Shown here piece by piece: positions 53,806 to 61,636 of a DNA stretch of 64,000 nt; the stretch's first letter is position 1, and each line of letters opens with the position of its first letter. A model generated the notes under the pieces. The model did not search any database, was not told where the DNA came from, and worked only from the letters and a program-made list of their open reading frames with translations. This DNA comes from Streptomyces malaysiensis subsp. samsunensis (GTDB taxonomy: Bacteria; Actinomycetota; Actinomycetes; Streptomycetales; Streptomycetaceae). The translations under genes and the position numbers were made by a program. The stretch lies in the NCBI RefSeq assembly GCF_024519315.1, contig NZ_JANIIC010000004.1, positions 186,001-250,000 of the forward strand. The letters are read 5' to 3'.

Positions 53806-54261
53806 TCAGACGTAGAAGCGGGACAGACTCCGCACCACGGCCGCGGGCTTCGTGCCGCCGTCCACCTCGATCGTGCCGTCGACGGTGATCTGGACGCCGC
53901 CGGGTACGTCCTCGACCGCGGTGAGCCGGGCCACGAGCCGGATGCGGGATCCGGCCTTCACCGGTGCCGGGAAGCGCGCCTTGTCCAGGCCGTAGTTGAC
54001 CTTGGTGGTCACGCCCCGTACCTGAAGCAGTTGGCTGAAGAGGGGGATGAACAGGGACAGCGTGAGGTAGCCGTGCGCGATCGGCGCGCCGAAGGGGCCC
54101 TGAGCCGCCCGCTCGGGGTCGGTATGGATCCACTGGTGATCGTCGGTGGCATCGGCGAAGGTGTCGACGCGGTCCTGTGTGACCTCGATCCACTCGCTGG
54201 TGCCGAGGTCGCCGCCGGCGAGCTTCTTCAGTTCGTCCAGGCCGTTGACGGTGATGCTCAT
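53806..54261 (-). CDS. MaoC-family dehydratase
   Basis: 151 residues, a single hot-dog domain with the hydratase motif DATDDHQWIHTDPERAAQGP and GAPIAHGYLTLSLFIPLFSQ carrying the usual Asp and His residues. It would hydrate an enoyl-CoA formed from the product of the AMP-ligase, whose stop overlaps its ATG by four bases. Single-domain R-hydratases of this size are common in actinomycete side-chain catabolism. Confidence 0.88.
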   Translation of the reverse strand: MSITVNGLDELKKLAGGDLGTSEWIEVTQDRVDTFADATDDHQWIHTDPERAAQGPFGAPIAHGYLTLSLFIPLFSQLLQVRGVTTKVNYGLDKARFPAPVKAGSRIRLVARLTAVEDVPGGVQITVDGTIEVDGGTKPAAVVRSLSRFYV

Positions 54262-55784
54262 GAATCGGCTTCCTGTTCGGGGGCGGGGGCGCCGTAGCGG
54301 TCGCGCACCCGGGACTTGAGGAGTTTTCCGGAGGCGGTGCGCGGAAGGTCGTCCGCGACCACCACCGACTTGGGGATCTTGTACTTGGCGAGCCGCTCTG
54401 ACAGCGATGCCAGCACCTGCTCCGGGTCGAGTTCGGCGCCCGCCGCCGGGACGACGACCGCGCGGGGCACCTCGCCCCATCTGTCGTCCGGGACTCCGAT
54501 CACCGCGCATTCGGCGATGCCCGGGTGGGTGAGGAGGAGGTCCTCGATCTCGGCGGGATAGATGTTCTCGCCGCCGGAGATGATCATGTCCTTGAGCCGG
54601 TCGACGATATACACATAACCGTCTTCGTCGACCCGGGCCGCGTCCCCGCTGCGGAACCAGCCGTCCGCGAAGGCGGTCTCCGTCTCCTCCGGCAGCCCCC
54701 AGTAGCCGGACATCACATGGGGTCCGCGCACCACCACTTCGCCGGTCTCGCCGGGGCCGACCGGGGTGAGGCCGGGCCGTACGACCCGTACGTCACTGAA
54801 GAAGTGCGGTACGCCTGCCGAGCCCGCCTTGTCGGCGGCGTGCTCGGCGTCCAGGAAGAGTGCGCCGGGCGCCGCCTCGGTCATGCCGTAGCCCTGGAGG
54901 AAGGTGAGCCCGCGCTTCTGGTAAGTGGCGATGAGCGGGGTCGGCACCGGTGATCCGCCGCAGGTGAGGATGCGGAGCGAGGACAGGTCGGCGTTCGCCC
55001 ACCGGGGATGCCGGGCCACCTGGTCGAACATCGTCGGCACTCCGAACATGAAGGTGATGCGATGCCGTTCGAGCAGGTCGAGGGTGGTCCCCGGATCGAA
55101 AGCCTCCACCAGGACACAGACGCCGCCCTTGAGCAGCACCGGCAAGGTGATCATGTTCAGACCGGCGGTGTGGAACAGCGGGGCGGACACCAGGGCGCGT
55201 TCGTCGGCGAACAGGTCCTGGTCGACCAGCACATTGACGGCGTTCCAGGTGATGTTGGCGTGGGTGAGCATCGCCCCTTTGGGGCGGCCGGTCGTCCCCG
55301 AGGTGTACATGATGAGGCAGACGTCGTCGGGGGCGACCGGTTCGTCGATCGGCTCGGCCGGTGCGGCTGCCAGGATCCGTTCGTATGCGTCGCCGATCTC
55401 CACGCGGGTCCGTACATCGCTGTCGGCCGGCAGCCCGGCGACGAGCCCGGCGTGTGCCGCGCCGTGGATGAGGGCCTTGGCGCCTGAGTCGGCGAGCTGG
55501 TAGGCGATCTCGGGGCCGGTGAGCCGGGTGTTGAGGGGGACGAAGACGGCACCGAGCAGGCCGGCGGCGAACAAGGTCTCCAGGTAGGCGGGGTGGTTGG
55601 GGCCGAGGTGGGCGACGCGGTCGCCACGCCTGATGCCCCGGGCGCGCAGGGCATGGGCGAGGCGGGTGGTGCGTAGGTGCAGGGCGAGGTAGTCGGTCGA
55701 CTGCTCGCCGTGGATCAGGGCCGTGCGGTGCGGGGTCTTGCGGGCCCGGCGTGCGGGCCATGACCCCAGTCCCTCGTTGCGCAT
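54258..55784 (-). CDS. AMP-forming acyl-CoA synthetase
   Basis: 508 residues of the ANL superfamily: the P-loop-like YTSGTTGRPKGAMLTH, then GYGMTEAAPG, the adenylate-binding GWFRSGDAARVDEDGYVYIV and the catalytic Lys region PRTASGKLLKSRVR near the C-terminus. It activates a carboxylic acid to its CoA thioester. No carrier-protein, condensation or ketosynthase gene is near, so it is catabolic. It lies between the MaoC and amidohydrolase genes in one operon. Confidence 0.9.
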   Translation of the reverse strand: MRNEGLGSWPARRARKTPHRTALIHGEQSTDYLALHLRTTRLAHALRARGIRRGDRVAHLGPNHPAYLETLFAAGLLGAVFVPLNTRLTGPEIAYQLADSGAKALIHGAAHAGLVAGLPADSDVRTRVEIGDAYERILAAAPAEPIDEPVAPDDVCLIMYTSGTTGRPKGAMLTHANITWNAVNVLVDQDLFADERALVSAPLFHTAGLNMITLPVLLKGGVCVLVEAFDPGTTLDLLERHRITFMFGVPTMFDQVARHPRWANADLSSLRILTCGGSPVPTPLIATYQKRGLTFLQGYGMTEAAPGALFLDAEHAADKAGSAGVPHFFSDVRVVRPGLTPVGPGETGEVVVRGPHVMSGYWGLPEETETAFADGWFRSGDAARVDEDGYVYIVDRLKDMIISGGENIYPAEIEDLLLTHPGIAECAVIGVPDDRWGEVPRAVVVPAAGAELDPEQVLASLSERLAKYKIPKSVVVADDLPRTASGKLLKSRVRDRYGAPAPEQEADS

Positions 55785-55794
55785 CCGACACCCC

Positions 55795-56670
55795 TTACGG
55801 TTGGGTCAGCCCGAGCAGGCGGGCCGCGTTCTCCTTGAGGATCTTCGGCTTGACCGCGTCCTTGATGGGGAGCTGCTCGAAGTCGGCCAGCCATCGGTCG
55901 GGGGTGAGCACCGGGAAGTCGGAACCGAAGAGCACCTTGTCCTTCAGCAGCGTGTTGGCGTACTGCACGAGCTGCGGCGGAAAGTACTTCGGCGACCAGC
56001 CGGAGAGGTCGATGTGCACACCGGGCTTGTGGGTCGCCACCGCCAGGGCCTCGTCCTGCCAGGGGAACGACGGGTGCGCCAGGATGATCCTCAGATGTGG
56101 GAAGTCGGCGGCGACGTCGTCCACATGGAGCGGGTTGGAGTATTTCAGGCGGATGCCGCCCCCGCCGGGAACACCGGCGCCGATGCCGGTCTGACCGGTG
56201 TGGAAGAGAGCGATGGTGCCGGTCTCCTCGATCACCTCGTACAGGCCGTACGCCACCGAGCGGTCGTTGGGGAAGAAGCCCTGGACGCCGGGGTGGAACT
56301 TGAAACCCTTCACGCCGTACTCCTCGACCAGCCGCCGGGCCCGCTTCACGCCCGCCTTCCCCCGGAAGGGGTCGATGGAGGCGAAGGGGATGAGGACATC
56401 CGCGTTGGCGGCGGCGGCCTCGGCGACCTCCTCGTTCGGGACGGGCTCGGTGCCGGTGGCGGACTCGGCGTCCACCGTGAAGACGACGGCGGCCATCCGC
56501 CGCTCGCGGTAGTAGGCGGCCATCTCCTGGAGTGTGGGCTTCCGGTTGCCCTCGACCTTGAAGTAGGCGGAGGAGGCGGTGTGCAGGTCGTCGTCCAGGG
56601 AGGAGTGGCCCGTGGCGGACACCTCCGCATGGGTGTGGACGTCGATGGCGACCAGATCGCGGAGGTCCAT
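55795..56670 (-). CDS. Amidohydrolase-2 family metal-dependent hydrolase/decarboxylase
   Basis: 291 residues. The metal motif HTHAEVS (HxH) is at about 12-18, FKFHPGVQGF in the middle, ILAHPSFPWQDEAL with the third His, and LFGSDFPVLTPDRW with the catalytic Asp. The family includes ACMSD and gamma-resorcylate decarboxylase as well as ester hydrolases. In this operon it may decarboxylate or hydrolyse the acid before or after CoA activation. Its ATG and the SDR stop share one base. Confidence 0.83.
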   Translation of the reverse strand: MDLRDLVAIDVHTHAEVSATGHSSLDDDLHTASSAYFKVEGNRKPTLQEMAAYYRERRMAAVVFTVDAESATGTEPVPNEEVAEAAAANADVLIPFASIDPFRGKAGVKRARRLVEEYGVKGFKFHPGVQGFFPNDRSVAYGLYEVIEETGTIALFHTGQTGIGAGVPGGGGIRLKYSNPLHVDDVAADFPHLRIILAHPSFPWQDEALAVATHKPGVHIDLSGWSPKYFPPQLVQYANTLLKDKVLFGSDFPVLTPDRWLADFEQLPIKDAVKPKILKENAARLLGLTQP

Positions 56671-57587
56671 CACGCCTCCGGAATCCTCGGCGCGGGGATG
56701 CCCACCGTCTGCGGCTCGGCGCCGACCGACGTGGGCCAGGCATCGGCGAGGGCCTCGGAGGTCCAGCCGCCGTCGGCGTAGGCGGCCCGGATCTCCTGCG
56801 GATGCGACCAGAGCGCCACCTTGTCGCCGCCGATGCCGACGCACTGGCCGGTGATGCCGCGGGCGGCGTCGGAGGCCAGGAAGGGCACGAGGGCGGCGCA
56901 GTCCTCCGGGGTGCCGAACCCTTCCCCCTTGCGCAGGAAGTCCGGCAGCGGTTCGCCGTTCCTCAGGGCCTCCACATACGGGGCGAAGGCGGGGATGGTC
57001 TCGGTCATCGCGGTGGCGGCCACCGGCACGATCGCGTTGACGGTGATGTCCGCGCGGGCCAGTTCCATGGACCAGGTGCGGGCCATGGCGGCGATTCCGG
57101 CCTTGGCGGCGGCGTAGTTGGTCTGGCCGAAGTTGCCGCGCTGCCCGGCCGGGGAGCCGACGAGGACGAGTGTGCCGCCCTCGCCCTGCTCGCGCATGCG
57201 CACGGCGGCGGCTCGGGCGCAGGTGAAGGTGGCCCGGAGATGGGTGGTGAGGACCGCGTCGAAGTCCTCGTCGGTCATCTTCCACAGCACCTTGTCACGC
57301 AGGATGCCCGCGTTGGTGACCAGGACGTCGAGCCGGCCGAACTCTTCGACGGCACGGCTCACCAGCCGGTCGGCGGCTTCGGCGGAGCCGACCGGGACCA
57401 CCTCGGCCACGGCGGTGCCACCCGCCTCGGCGATGGACTTGACGGCCTGTTCGGCCACGGCTTCGTCGATGTCGTTGACGACCACGGACGCGCCGCGGGC
57501 GGCGAGGGCGTGTGCGTAGGCGAGGCCGAGGCCCCGGCCGCTTCCGGTGACGACGGCGGCCTTGCCGGTCAGATCGATGGTGGGCAC
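56670..57587 (-). CDS. SDR-family dehydrogenase (HSD17B4/FabG-like)
   Basis: 305 residues. The NAD(P) motif TGSGRGLGLAYAHALAARG is at about 14-32, VTNAGILRDK near 90, the Ser-Tyr-Lys triad in VLVGSPAG and NYAAAKAGIAA, and an unusually long C-terminal tail (GQCVGIGGDKVALWSHPQ onwards) as in the dehydrogenase domain of peroxisomal-type multifunctional proteins. It fits the 3-hydroxyacyl-CoA dehydrogenase step after the MaoC hydratase. The GTG at 57587 follows GAAGGGA. First gene of the leftward operon. Confidence 0.87.
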   Translation of the reverse strand: MPTIDLTGKAAVVTGSGRGLGLAYAHALAARGASVVVNDIDEAVAEQAVKSIAEAGGTAVAEVVPVGSAEAADRLVSRAVEEFGRLDVLVTNAGILRDKVLWKMTDEDFDAVLTTHLRATFTCARAAAVRMREQGEGGTLVLVGSPAGQRGNFGQTNYAAAKAGIAAMARTWSMELARADITVNAIVPVAATAMTETIPAFAPYVEALRNGEPLPDFLRKGEGFGTPEDCAALVPFLASDAARGITGQCVGIGGDKVALWSHPQEIRAAYADGGWTSEALADAWPTSVGAEPQTVGIPAPRIPEA

Positions 57588-57654
57588 GAGCGGGTCCCTT
57601 CGCATGGGTGCGCCGGCCCGGCGCGGGGTGTGGCAGCGAGATCGAAGCTAAGCG

Positions 57655-57679
57655 CAATAATTGGTGTCGTCAACAGTTG
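57655..57679. promoter_or_regulatory. Twin 9-bp palindromes in the SDR/MarR divergent promoter
   Basis: CAATAATTG (57655-57663) and CAACAGTTG (57671-57679) are both perfect around a central A, with centres 16 bases apart. They are AT-rich islands in GC-rich DNA and the right size for MarR binding. Confidence 0.5.
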
Positions 57680-57692
57680 TTGTCCACCTCGG

Positions 57693-58259
57693 GTGCGTCA
57701 TACTGGACTCCGCACACCAGACCCGCCCCTCCGGGCCGAGCCGACACCGGCGCCCGGGGCCGAGCCCAGGGAGCCCGCCATCGCCCGCCGGCACACCGAC
57801 ACCCCGCTCCCCATCGACGCGGACGAACCGTGGATGCGGGCGCTGCACGCGGACACGGGCTATCTGCTGTACCGCCTCGGTCTGCGCTCCGGTCAGCTGT
57901 TCAACACCTTCCTCCAGGAGTCGGGGCTCCGGCTGCGGCACTACGCCGTGCTGCGCTACCTCGCCACCTGCGAGGGCGCCTTGCAGCGGGAGCTCAGCGC
58001 CCGGCTCGGCTATGACCCGAGCGCGATCGTCGGCCTGGTGGACGACCTGGAGAAGCTGGGCTTCGCCGAGCGCCGCCCCGCCCCCGACGACCGCCGCAGC
58101 CGCGTCGTCGTCCTCACCGAGGATGGCCGTGCGTTCCTCCGTGACACGGATCAGGCGGGCCGGCGCGTGACCGACGAACTGCTCACCCCGCTCGCCCCCG
58201 CCGAGCGGGAGACGCTGCACACGCTCCTGGCGCGCGTCGCCGGGGACGAACTCGCCTGA
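57693..58259 (+). CDS. MarR-family transcriptional regulator
   Basis: 188 residues from the GTG at 57693, or 141 from the ATG at 57834; neither has a strong ribosome site. The winged helix lies in the last 140 residues (LRHYAVLRYLATCEGALQRE, LGYDPSAIVGLVDDLEKLGF, then the wing ERRPAPDDRRSRVVVLTEDG). It is divergent from the SDR/amidohydrolase/ligase/MaoC operon, and such regulators often sense the acid or acyl-CoA that the operon degrades. Confidence 0.86.
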   Translation: MRHTGLRTPDPPLRAEPTPAPGAEPREPAIARRHTDTPLPIDADEPWMRALHADTGYLLYRLGLRSGQLFNTFLQESGLRLRHYAVLRYLATCEGALQRELSARLGYDPSAIVGLVDDLEKLGFAERRPAPDDRRSRVVVLTEDGRAFLRDTDQAGRRVTDELLTPLAPAERETLHTLLARVAGDELA

Positions 58260-58349
58260 CATCCGGCGAGAACCGCCGACCGCTCGCGCCCGACCGGCCC
58301 GCGCCCCGACCGGGTGCTGCCTGCCGGGCGTGCCGGGGCTTCGCTGCGG

Positions 58350-59543
58350 CTAGCCGCCGAAGCTCACGCGGAGGCTGCCGTCCGCGGCGAAGGACCACTT
58401 CAGCGCGCCGGTGTAGGACGAGCACCGGGATCCGTTCGTCCCGGACCAGAACTGGTTCGAACCGTCCGCGTCACCGATGATGCGGTCCTTGGTCCCGCTG
58501 CTGCCGCCGCGGCACGACACATTGTCCCGAAACACCGAAGTGCCGCCGTCGAACGAGAAGTTGCGCTGCCCGTTGTCGATGCCGACGTTGCCCGACACCG
58601 ACATATGGCCGGGGTTGCTGTTGTACGTGAACCCGTGCTTGCCGTTGTGATAGGCGATGCTCCGCCGGATGACGTGGTCGACGGCGATGTCCGAGCCGCC
58701 GAGCTTGTAGCCGTTGCGGTCGCCGTTGGAGTTCTGGGTGCCGTCCGAGAGGGTGCCGTTGCCGTAGGCGAGGGAGTCCTCGATGGTCACCGGGCCGATG
58801 GGGCCGGTGTCCTTCTTGGTGTAGAGGTCCCAGCCGTCGTCGATGTTGTTGTGAGACACGTCATAGCGGAACACGTTCCCGGAGCCGACCGTGAGCTTCG
58901 CGGCGAATCCATCGGCGTCCTCACCGTCGGAGTCGGCGTTGTCATGCGACTCCGAGCTCACGACGAGGTTGTTCGACGGCCACTGGTCATGGGGGGTGCT
59001 GGAGGCGATGCGGGAGATCTGGAGCCCGGTGTCACGGTTGAAGCGGGTCACCGTGTGCTCGATGACGTTGTTGCTGCCACCGACGGAGATTCCGTTGTCA
59101 CCGGCGCGTTCGACGGTGATGCCGGAGATGCGCCAGAACGACCCGTTGAGGGCGAGCCCGCGGTTCGCCGGATCCTCGCTCATGGCCGAGAAGTTCAGCA
59201 CCGGGGTCTCGCCGGGGTAGGCCACCAGCTCCTTGCGGGCGCTGGACGTGCCGTTGTTGCCCGGGGCGATGGTGACCGTCTGCGAGAGGCTGTAGGCCCC
59301 GCCGCGCACGTAGATCGTGGCGCCCGGGGTGATGCGGGTGATCGCCGAGGCGAGCGTGGTGGGAGAGGACTCCGTCCCGGGGGCGTCGGCGCTGCCTTTC
59401 GGTGACACGAATAAGTCATCCGCGTCGAAGGACGCGGACTGCGCCCGGGAGACGGGCGGATGGGCGGCGAGCAGACCCGCCGAGGCGACCACGGCCGCCG
59501 TCGCGGCGGCAAGGGCGCGGGGGAATGTCCGAGAGTGCTTCAT
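58350..59543 (-). CDS. Secreted pectate lyase-like beta-helix protein (PL9 family)
   Basis: 397 residues with a Sec signal peptide (MKHSRTFPRALAAATAAVVA; cleavage probably near AHPPVSRAQSA). The mature part is a right-handed parallel beta-helix. PL9-type features are visible: DDLFVSPKGSADAPGTESSP, GNNVIEHTVTRFN-like turns, DSDGEDADGFAAKLTVGSGN with the Asp-rich calcium site and Lys, and NNIDDGWDLYTKKDTGPIGP. It would cleave pectate outside the cell by beta-elimination. AGGAGGT precedes the ATG. The upstream region shared with the cellulase gene carries several operators. Confidence 0.82.
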   Translation of the reverse strand: MKHSRTFPRALAAATAAVVASAGLLAAHPPVSRAQSASFDADDLFVSPKGSADAPGTESSPTTLASAITRITPGATIYVRGGAYSLSQTVTIAPGNNGTSSARKELVAYPGETPVLNFSAMSEDPANRGLALNGSFWRISGITVERAGDNGISVGGSNNVIEHTVTRFNRDTGLQISRIASSTPHDQWPSNNLVVSSESHDNADSDGEDADGFAAKLTVGSGNVFRYDVSHNNIDDGWDLYTKKDTGPIGPVTIEDSLAYGNGTLSDGTQNSNGDRNGYKLGGSDIAVDHVIRRSIAYHNGKHGFTYNSNPGHMSVSGNVGIDNGQRNFSFDGGTSVFRDNVSCRGGSSGTKDRIIGDADGSNQFWSGTNGSRCSSYTGALKWSFAADGSLRVSFGG

Positions 59544-59655
59544 GGCGCTCAGACCTCCTGGTGCGGGGGAGCTGCCGTGCATACGGCAGCCATTGAATGA
59601 GAGCGATTGCTGACCGTTCCTTGTTGTCAAAGCCCGGAGAGAGCGGCCTCGACAT

Positions 59656-59670
59656 ATGACGGTGCGTCAT
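59656..59670. promoter_or_regulatory. Inverted repeat upstream of the pectate lyase gene
   Basis: ATGACG, three bases, CGTCAT, 113 bases before the lyase ATG. It may bind a regulator such as a GntR protein; the binder is unknown. Confidence 0.4.
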
Positions 59671-59686
59671 GTGGTCGGGAAAATTA

Positions 59687-59698
59687 GCAAGCGCTTGC
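59687..59698. promoter_or_regulatory. LacI-type operator upstream of the pectate lyase gene
   Basis: GCAAGCGCTTGC, perfectly palindromic with a central GC, LacI/GalR geometry. It is distinct from the CebR-type sites to the right, so the pectinase probably answers to a different LacI-family repressor. Confidence 0.5.
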
Positions 59699-59773
59699 GG
59701 GTGCGTCAATGTCGGTCACCAAGACGGCGATCGGCCTTCCGGGCTCGTTGTGCGCCAGCTATGGTGGCGCGTT

Positions 59774-59787
59774 TGGGAGCGTTCCCA
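59774..59787. promoter_or_regulatory. CebR-like operator with one mismatch
   Basis: TGGGAGCGTTCCCA differs from the CebR consensus by one base. It lies 313 bases before the cellulase start and 231 bases before the divergent lyase start, with an SDR relic just downstream, so its present target is unclear. Confidence 0.6.
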
Positions 59788-59839
59788 TGCTCCTGGGTGG
59801 CGCCCCTGTCGTAGGCGCGGTCCAGTGTGCCGGGACATG

Positions 59840-59917
59840 GACGTGGAGCTTGGGCTGGTCGGCTACATCAACGGAATCGATCTGCGCGTCGACGGGGGCA
59901 TCGCGTCGGTGCCATGA
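59840..59917 (+). pseudogene. C-terminal tail of a short-chain dehydrogenase
   Basis: The frame ends GYINGIDLRVDGGIASVP and a stop, the standard C-terminus of FabG-type SDRs (xGxxLxVDGG). About 20 residues upstream the homology ends. It has no start and no cofactor domain, and is a deletion remnant between the two CebR-type sites. Confidence 0.6.
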
Positions 59918-60041
59918 CGGCCGGCGTCCGGGGAGGTCGGGGTGGAGCGCGCGCTGTGCGAAGACCGCCACGGGCGCGCCGCGGGGTGAATGCCGCCGTA
60001 CGTCTTGCCCAAGTGCGCCCGGGGTCCTACATTCCGATCCA

Positions 60042-60055
60042 TGGGAGCGCTCCCA
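60042..60055. promoter_or_regulatory. CebR operator of the GH12 cellulase gene
   Basis: TGGGAGCGCTCCCA, identical to the known Streptomyces CebR box, 31 bases before the GTG of the cellulase gene. CebR represses cellulase and cellobiose-uptake genes until cello-oligosaccharides bind it. The cebR gene itself is not in this window. Confidence 0.85.
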
Positions 60056-60086
60056 AACTGCTCCCGGTCATCGAGGAGGGAATGTC

Positions 60087-60845
60087 GTGATCACTCCCAT
60101 GAGGTCGGTGAGGCTGGCACTGCTGACCGCGCTGATATCCCTGTGCGGCCTGCTGACCGCGGCGTTACCCGCGCACGCGGACACCGTGCTGTGCGATCAG
60201 TACGCCACCACCACCATCCAGGGCCGTTACGTGGTGCAGAACAACCGCTGGGGCACGAGCGCGACCCAATGCATCAACGCCACCAGCAGCGGCTTCACCA
60301 TCACTCAGGCGGACGGCTCCGTACCCACGAACGGGGCCCCGAAGTCCTATCCATCGGTCTTCTACGGCTGCCACTACACGAACTGCTCGCCGGGAACCAG
60401 CCTGCCCAAGCAGCTCAGTTCGATCGGCAGCGCACCCACCGGCACATCCTTCACCTATGTCAGTGGCGCCGTCTTCGACGCCTCGTACGACATATGGCTC
60501 GATCCGGCGCCGAAGACCAACGGAGTGAACCAGACGGAGATCATGGTCTGGTACAACAAGGCCGGGCCGATCACCCCCGTGGGTTCCCAGGTCGGCACCG
60601 CCAGTGTGGGCGGCAGGTCCTGGCAGGTGTGGACCGGCTGGAACGGCTCCAACAACGTGATCTCGTTCGTGTCGTCGTCCACGCTCTCCAATTGGAACTT
60701 CAACGTCATGGACTTCGTCGATCAGGCGATAAACCACGGTCTGGCCACCCGCTCCTGGTACCTGACGAGCATCCAGTCCGGTTTCGAGCCGTGGTCGGGA
60801 GGGACGGGCCTCGCGGTGAACTCGTTCTCCGCTTCCGTGAATTGA
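60087..60845 (+). CDS. Secreted GH12 endo-beta-1,4-glucanase
   Basis: 252 residues. The Sec signal is LALLTALISLCGLLTAALPA followed by HADT, with cleavage after Ala-His-Ala. The mature enzyme is a GH12 jelly roll: CDQYATTTIQGRYVVQNNRW at its start, the nucleophile Glu in NQTEIMVWYNKAG and the acid/base Glu in SGFEPWSGGTGL near the end. There is no cellulose-binding module, so it probably attacks accessible or soluble beta-glucan. The GTG is supported by GAGGAGGG; an ATG at 60099 is also possible. Control by CebR is strongly indicated. Confidence 0.9.
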   Translation: MITPMRSVRLALLTALISLCGLLTAALPAHADTVLCDQYATTTIQGRYVVQNNRWGTSATQCINATSSGFTITQADGSVPTNGAPKSYPSVFYGCHYTNCSPGTSLPKQLSSIGSAPTGTSFTYVSGAVFDASYDIWLDPAPKTNGVNQTEIMVWYNKAGPITPVGSQVGTASVGGRSWQVWTGWNGSNNVISFVSSSTLSNWNFNVMDFVDQAINHGLATRSWYLTSIQSGFEPWSGGTGLAVNSFSASVN

Positions 60846-60892
60846 GATGCGTGTCCCGCGACGCGCGGACCGGCCGCGCCGCCGTCGCCGTG

Positions 60893-61636
60893 TCAGTAGC
60901 GGGCGCCGATGCGGCGCCAGCGGCGTCCGCTGGTGCCCGGCTCGGTGGGGTGCGTGGCCACCCGGCCGCGGTAGACGATGTACGGGCGCCACAGGTACCA
61001 CAGGGGGATGTTCCAGGCGTGGACCAGACGGGTGAAGGGCCACACCGCGAGGATGGCCCAGGCGGCGGTGGCATGGACCTGGTAGATCAGCGGGGCGTGC
61101 GCGATGGCGGCGACGTCGGGGTCGCCGGCGAACAGGCCGCGGAACCACAGCGCCACGCTCTGCCGGTAGTCGTAGCCGGAGCCGAGGAGGTTGACGCCCA
61201 TGGTGGGGATGATGCCGAGCACGATCACGATGGCCAGCAGGGTCAGGGCGATCCAGTCGACGCCGCTGGTGGTGGCGCGCACCCGCGGTACGGCGGTGCG
61301 GCGCAGGGCCAGGAGGCCGACGCCGAGGATCACCGCGAGCGCGGCGACGGTGCCGCCGATGGAGGAGAACCAGCGATAGGTCTGCTCCGGGATGCCCAGC
61401 CGGCGGGTGAACGACTCGGGGACGAGGATGCCCAGCACATGCCCGGCGATGGCGGCGAAGGTGCCGTAGTGGAACAGCGGCCCGCCCCATTTGAGCAGTC
61501 GGCCTTCTTGGAGTTGGGTGGAGCGGCTGGTCCAGCCGAACTGGTCGTAGCGCCAGCGCCAGACGTGTCCGACGACGAAGACGGTGAGCGCGAGGTAGGG
61601 CAGGATGACCCACCACCACAGGTCCCAGGAACTCAT
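60893..61636 (-). CDS. narI: Respiratory nitrate reductase gamma subunit
   Basis: 247 residues with five membrane helices and the haem-ligating His pairs (FVVGHVWRWRYD, GPLFHYGTFAAIAGHVLGIL, YQVHATAAWAIL, FTRLVHAWNIPLWY). It anchors NarGH to the membrane and takes electrons from quinol. The ATG overlaps the narJ stop by four bases. The C-terminal tail is basic and cytoplasmic. Confidence 0.93.
   Translation of the reverse strand: MSSWDLWWWVILPYLALTVFVVGHVWRWRYDQFGWTSRSTQLQEGRLLKWGGPLFHYGTFAAIAGHVLGILVPESFTRRLGIPEQTYRWFSSIGGTVAALAVILGVGLLALRRTAVPRVRATTSGVDWIALTLLAIVIVLGIIPTMGVNLLGSGYDYRQSVALWFRGLFAGDPDVAAIAHAPLIYQVHATAAWAILAVWPFTRLVHAWNIPLWYLWRPYIVYRGRVATHPTEPGTSGRRWRRIGARY

Noticed and set aside
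54258..55784. AMP ligase as part of a peptide or polyketide biosynthetic cluster
   Set aside because: No carrier protein, condensation, ketosynthase or thioesterase domain nearby; MaoC, SDR and amidohydrolase neighbours indicate catabolism.
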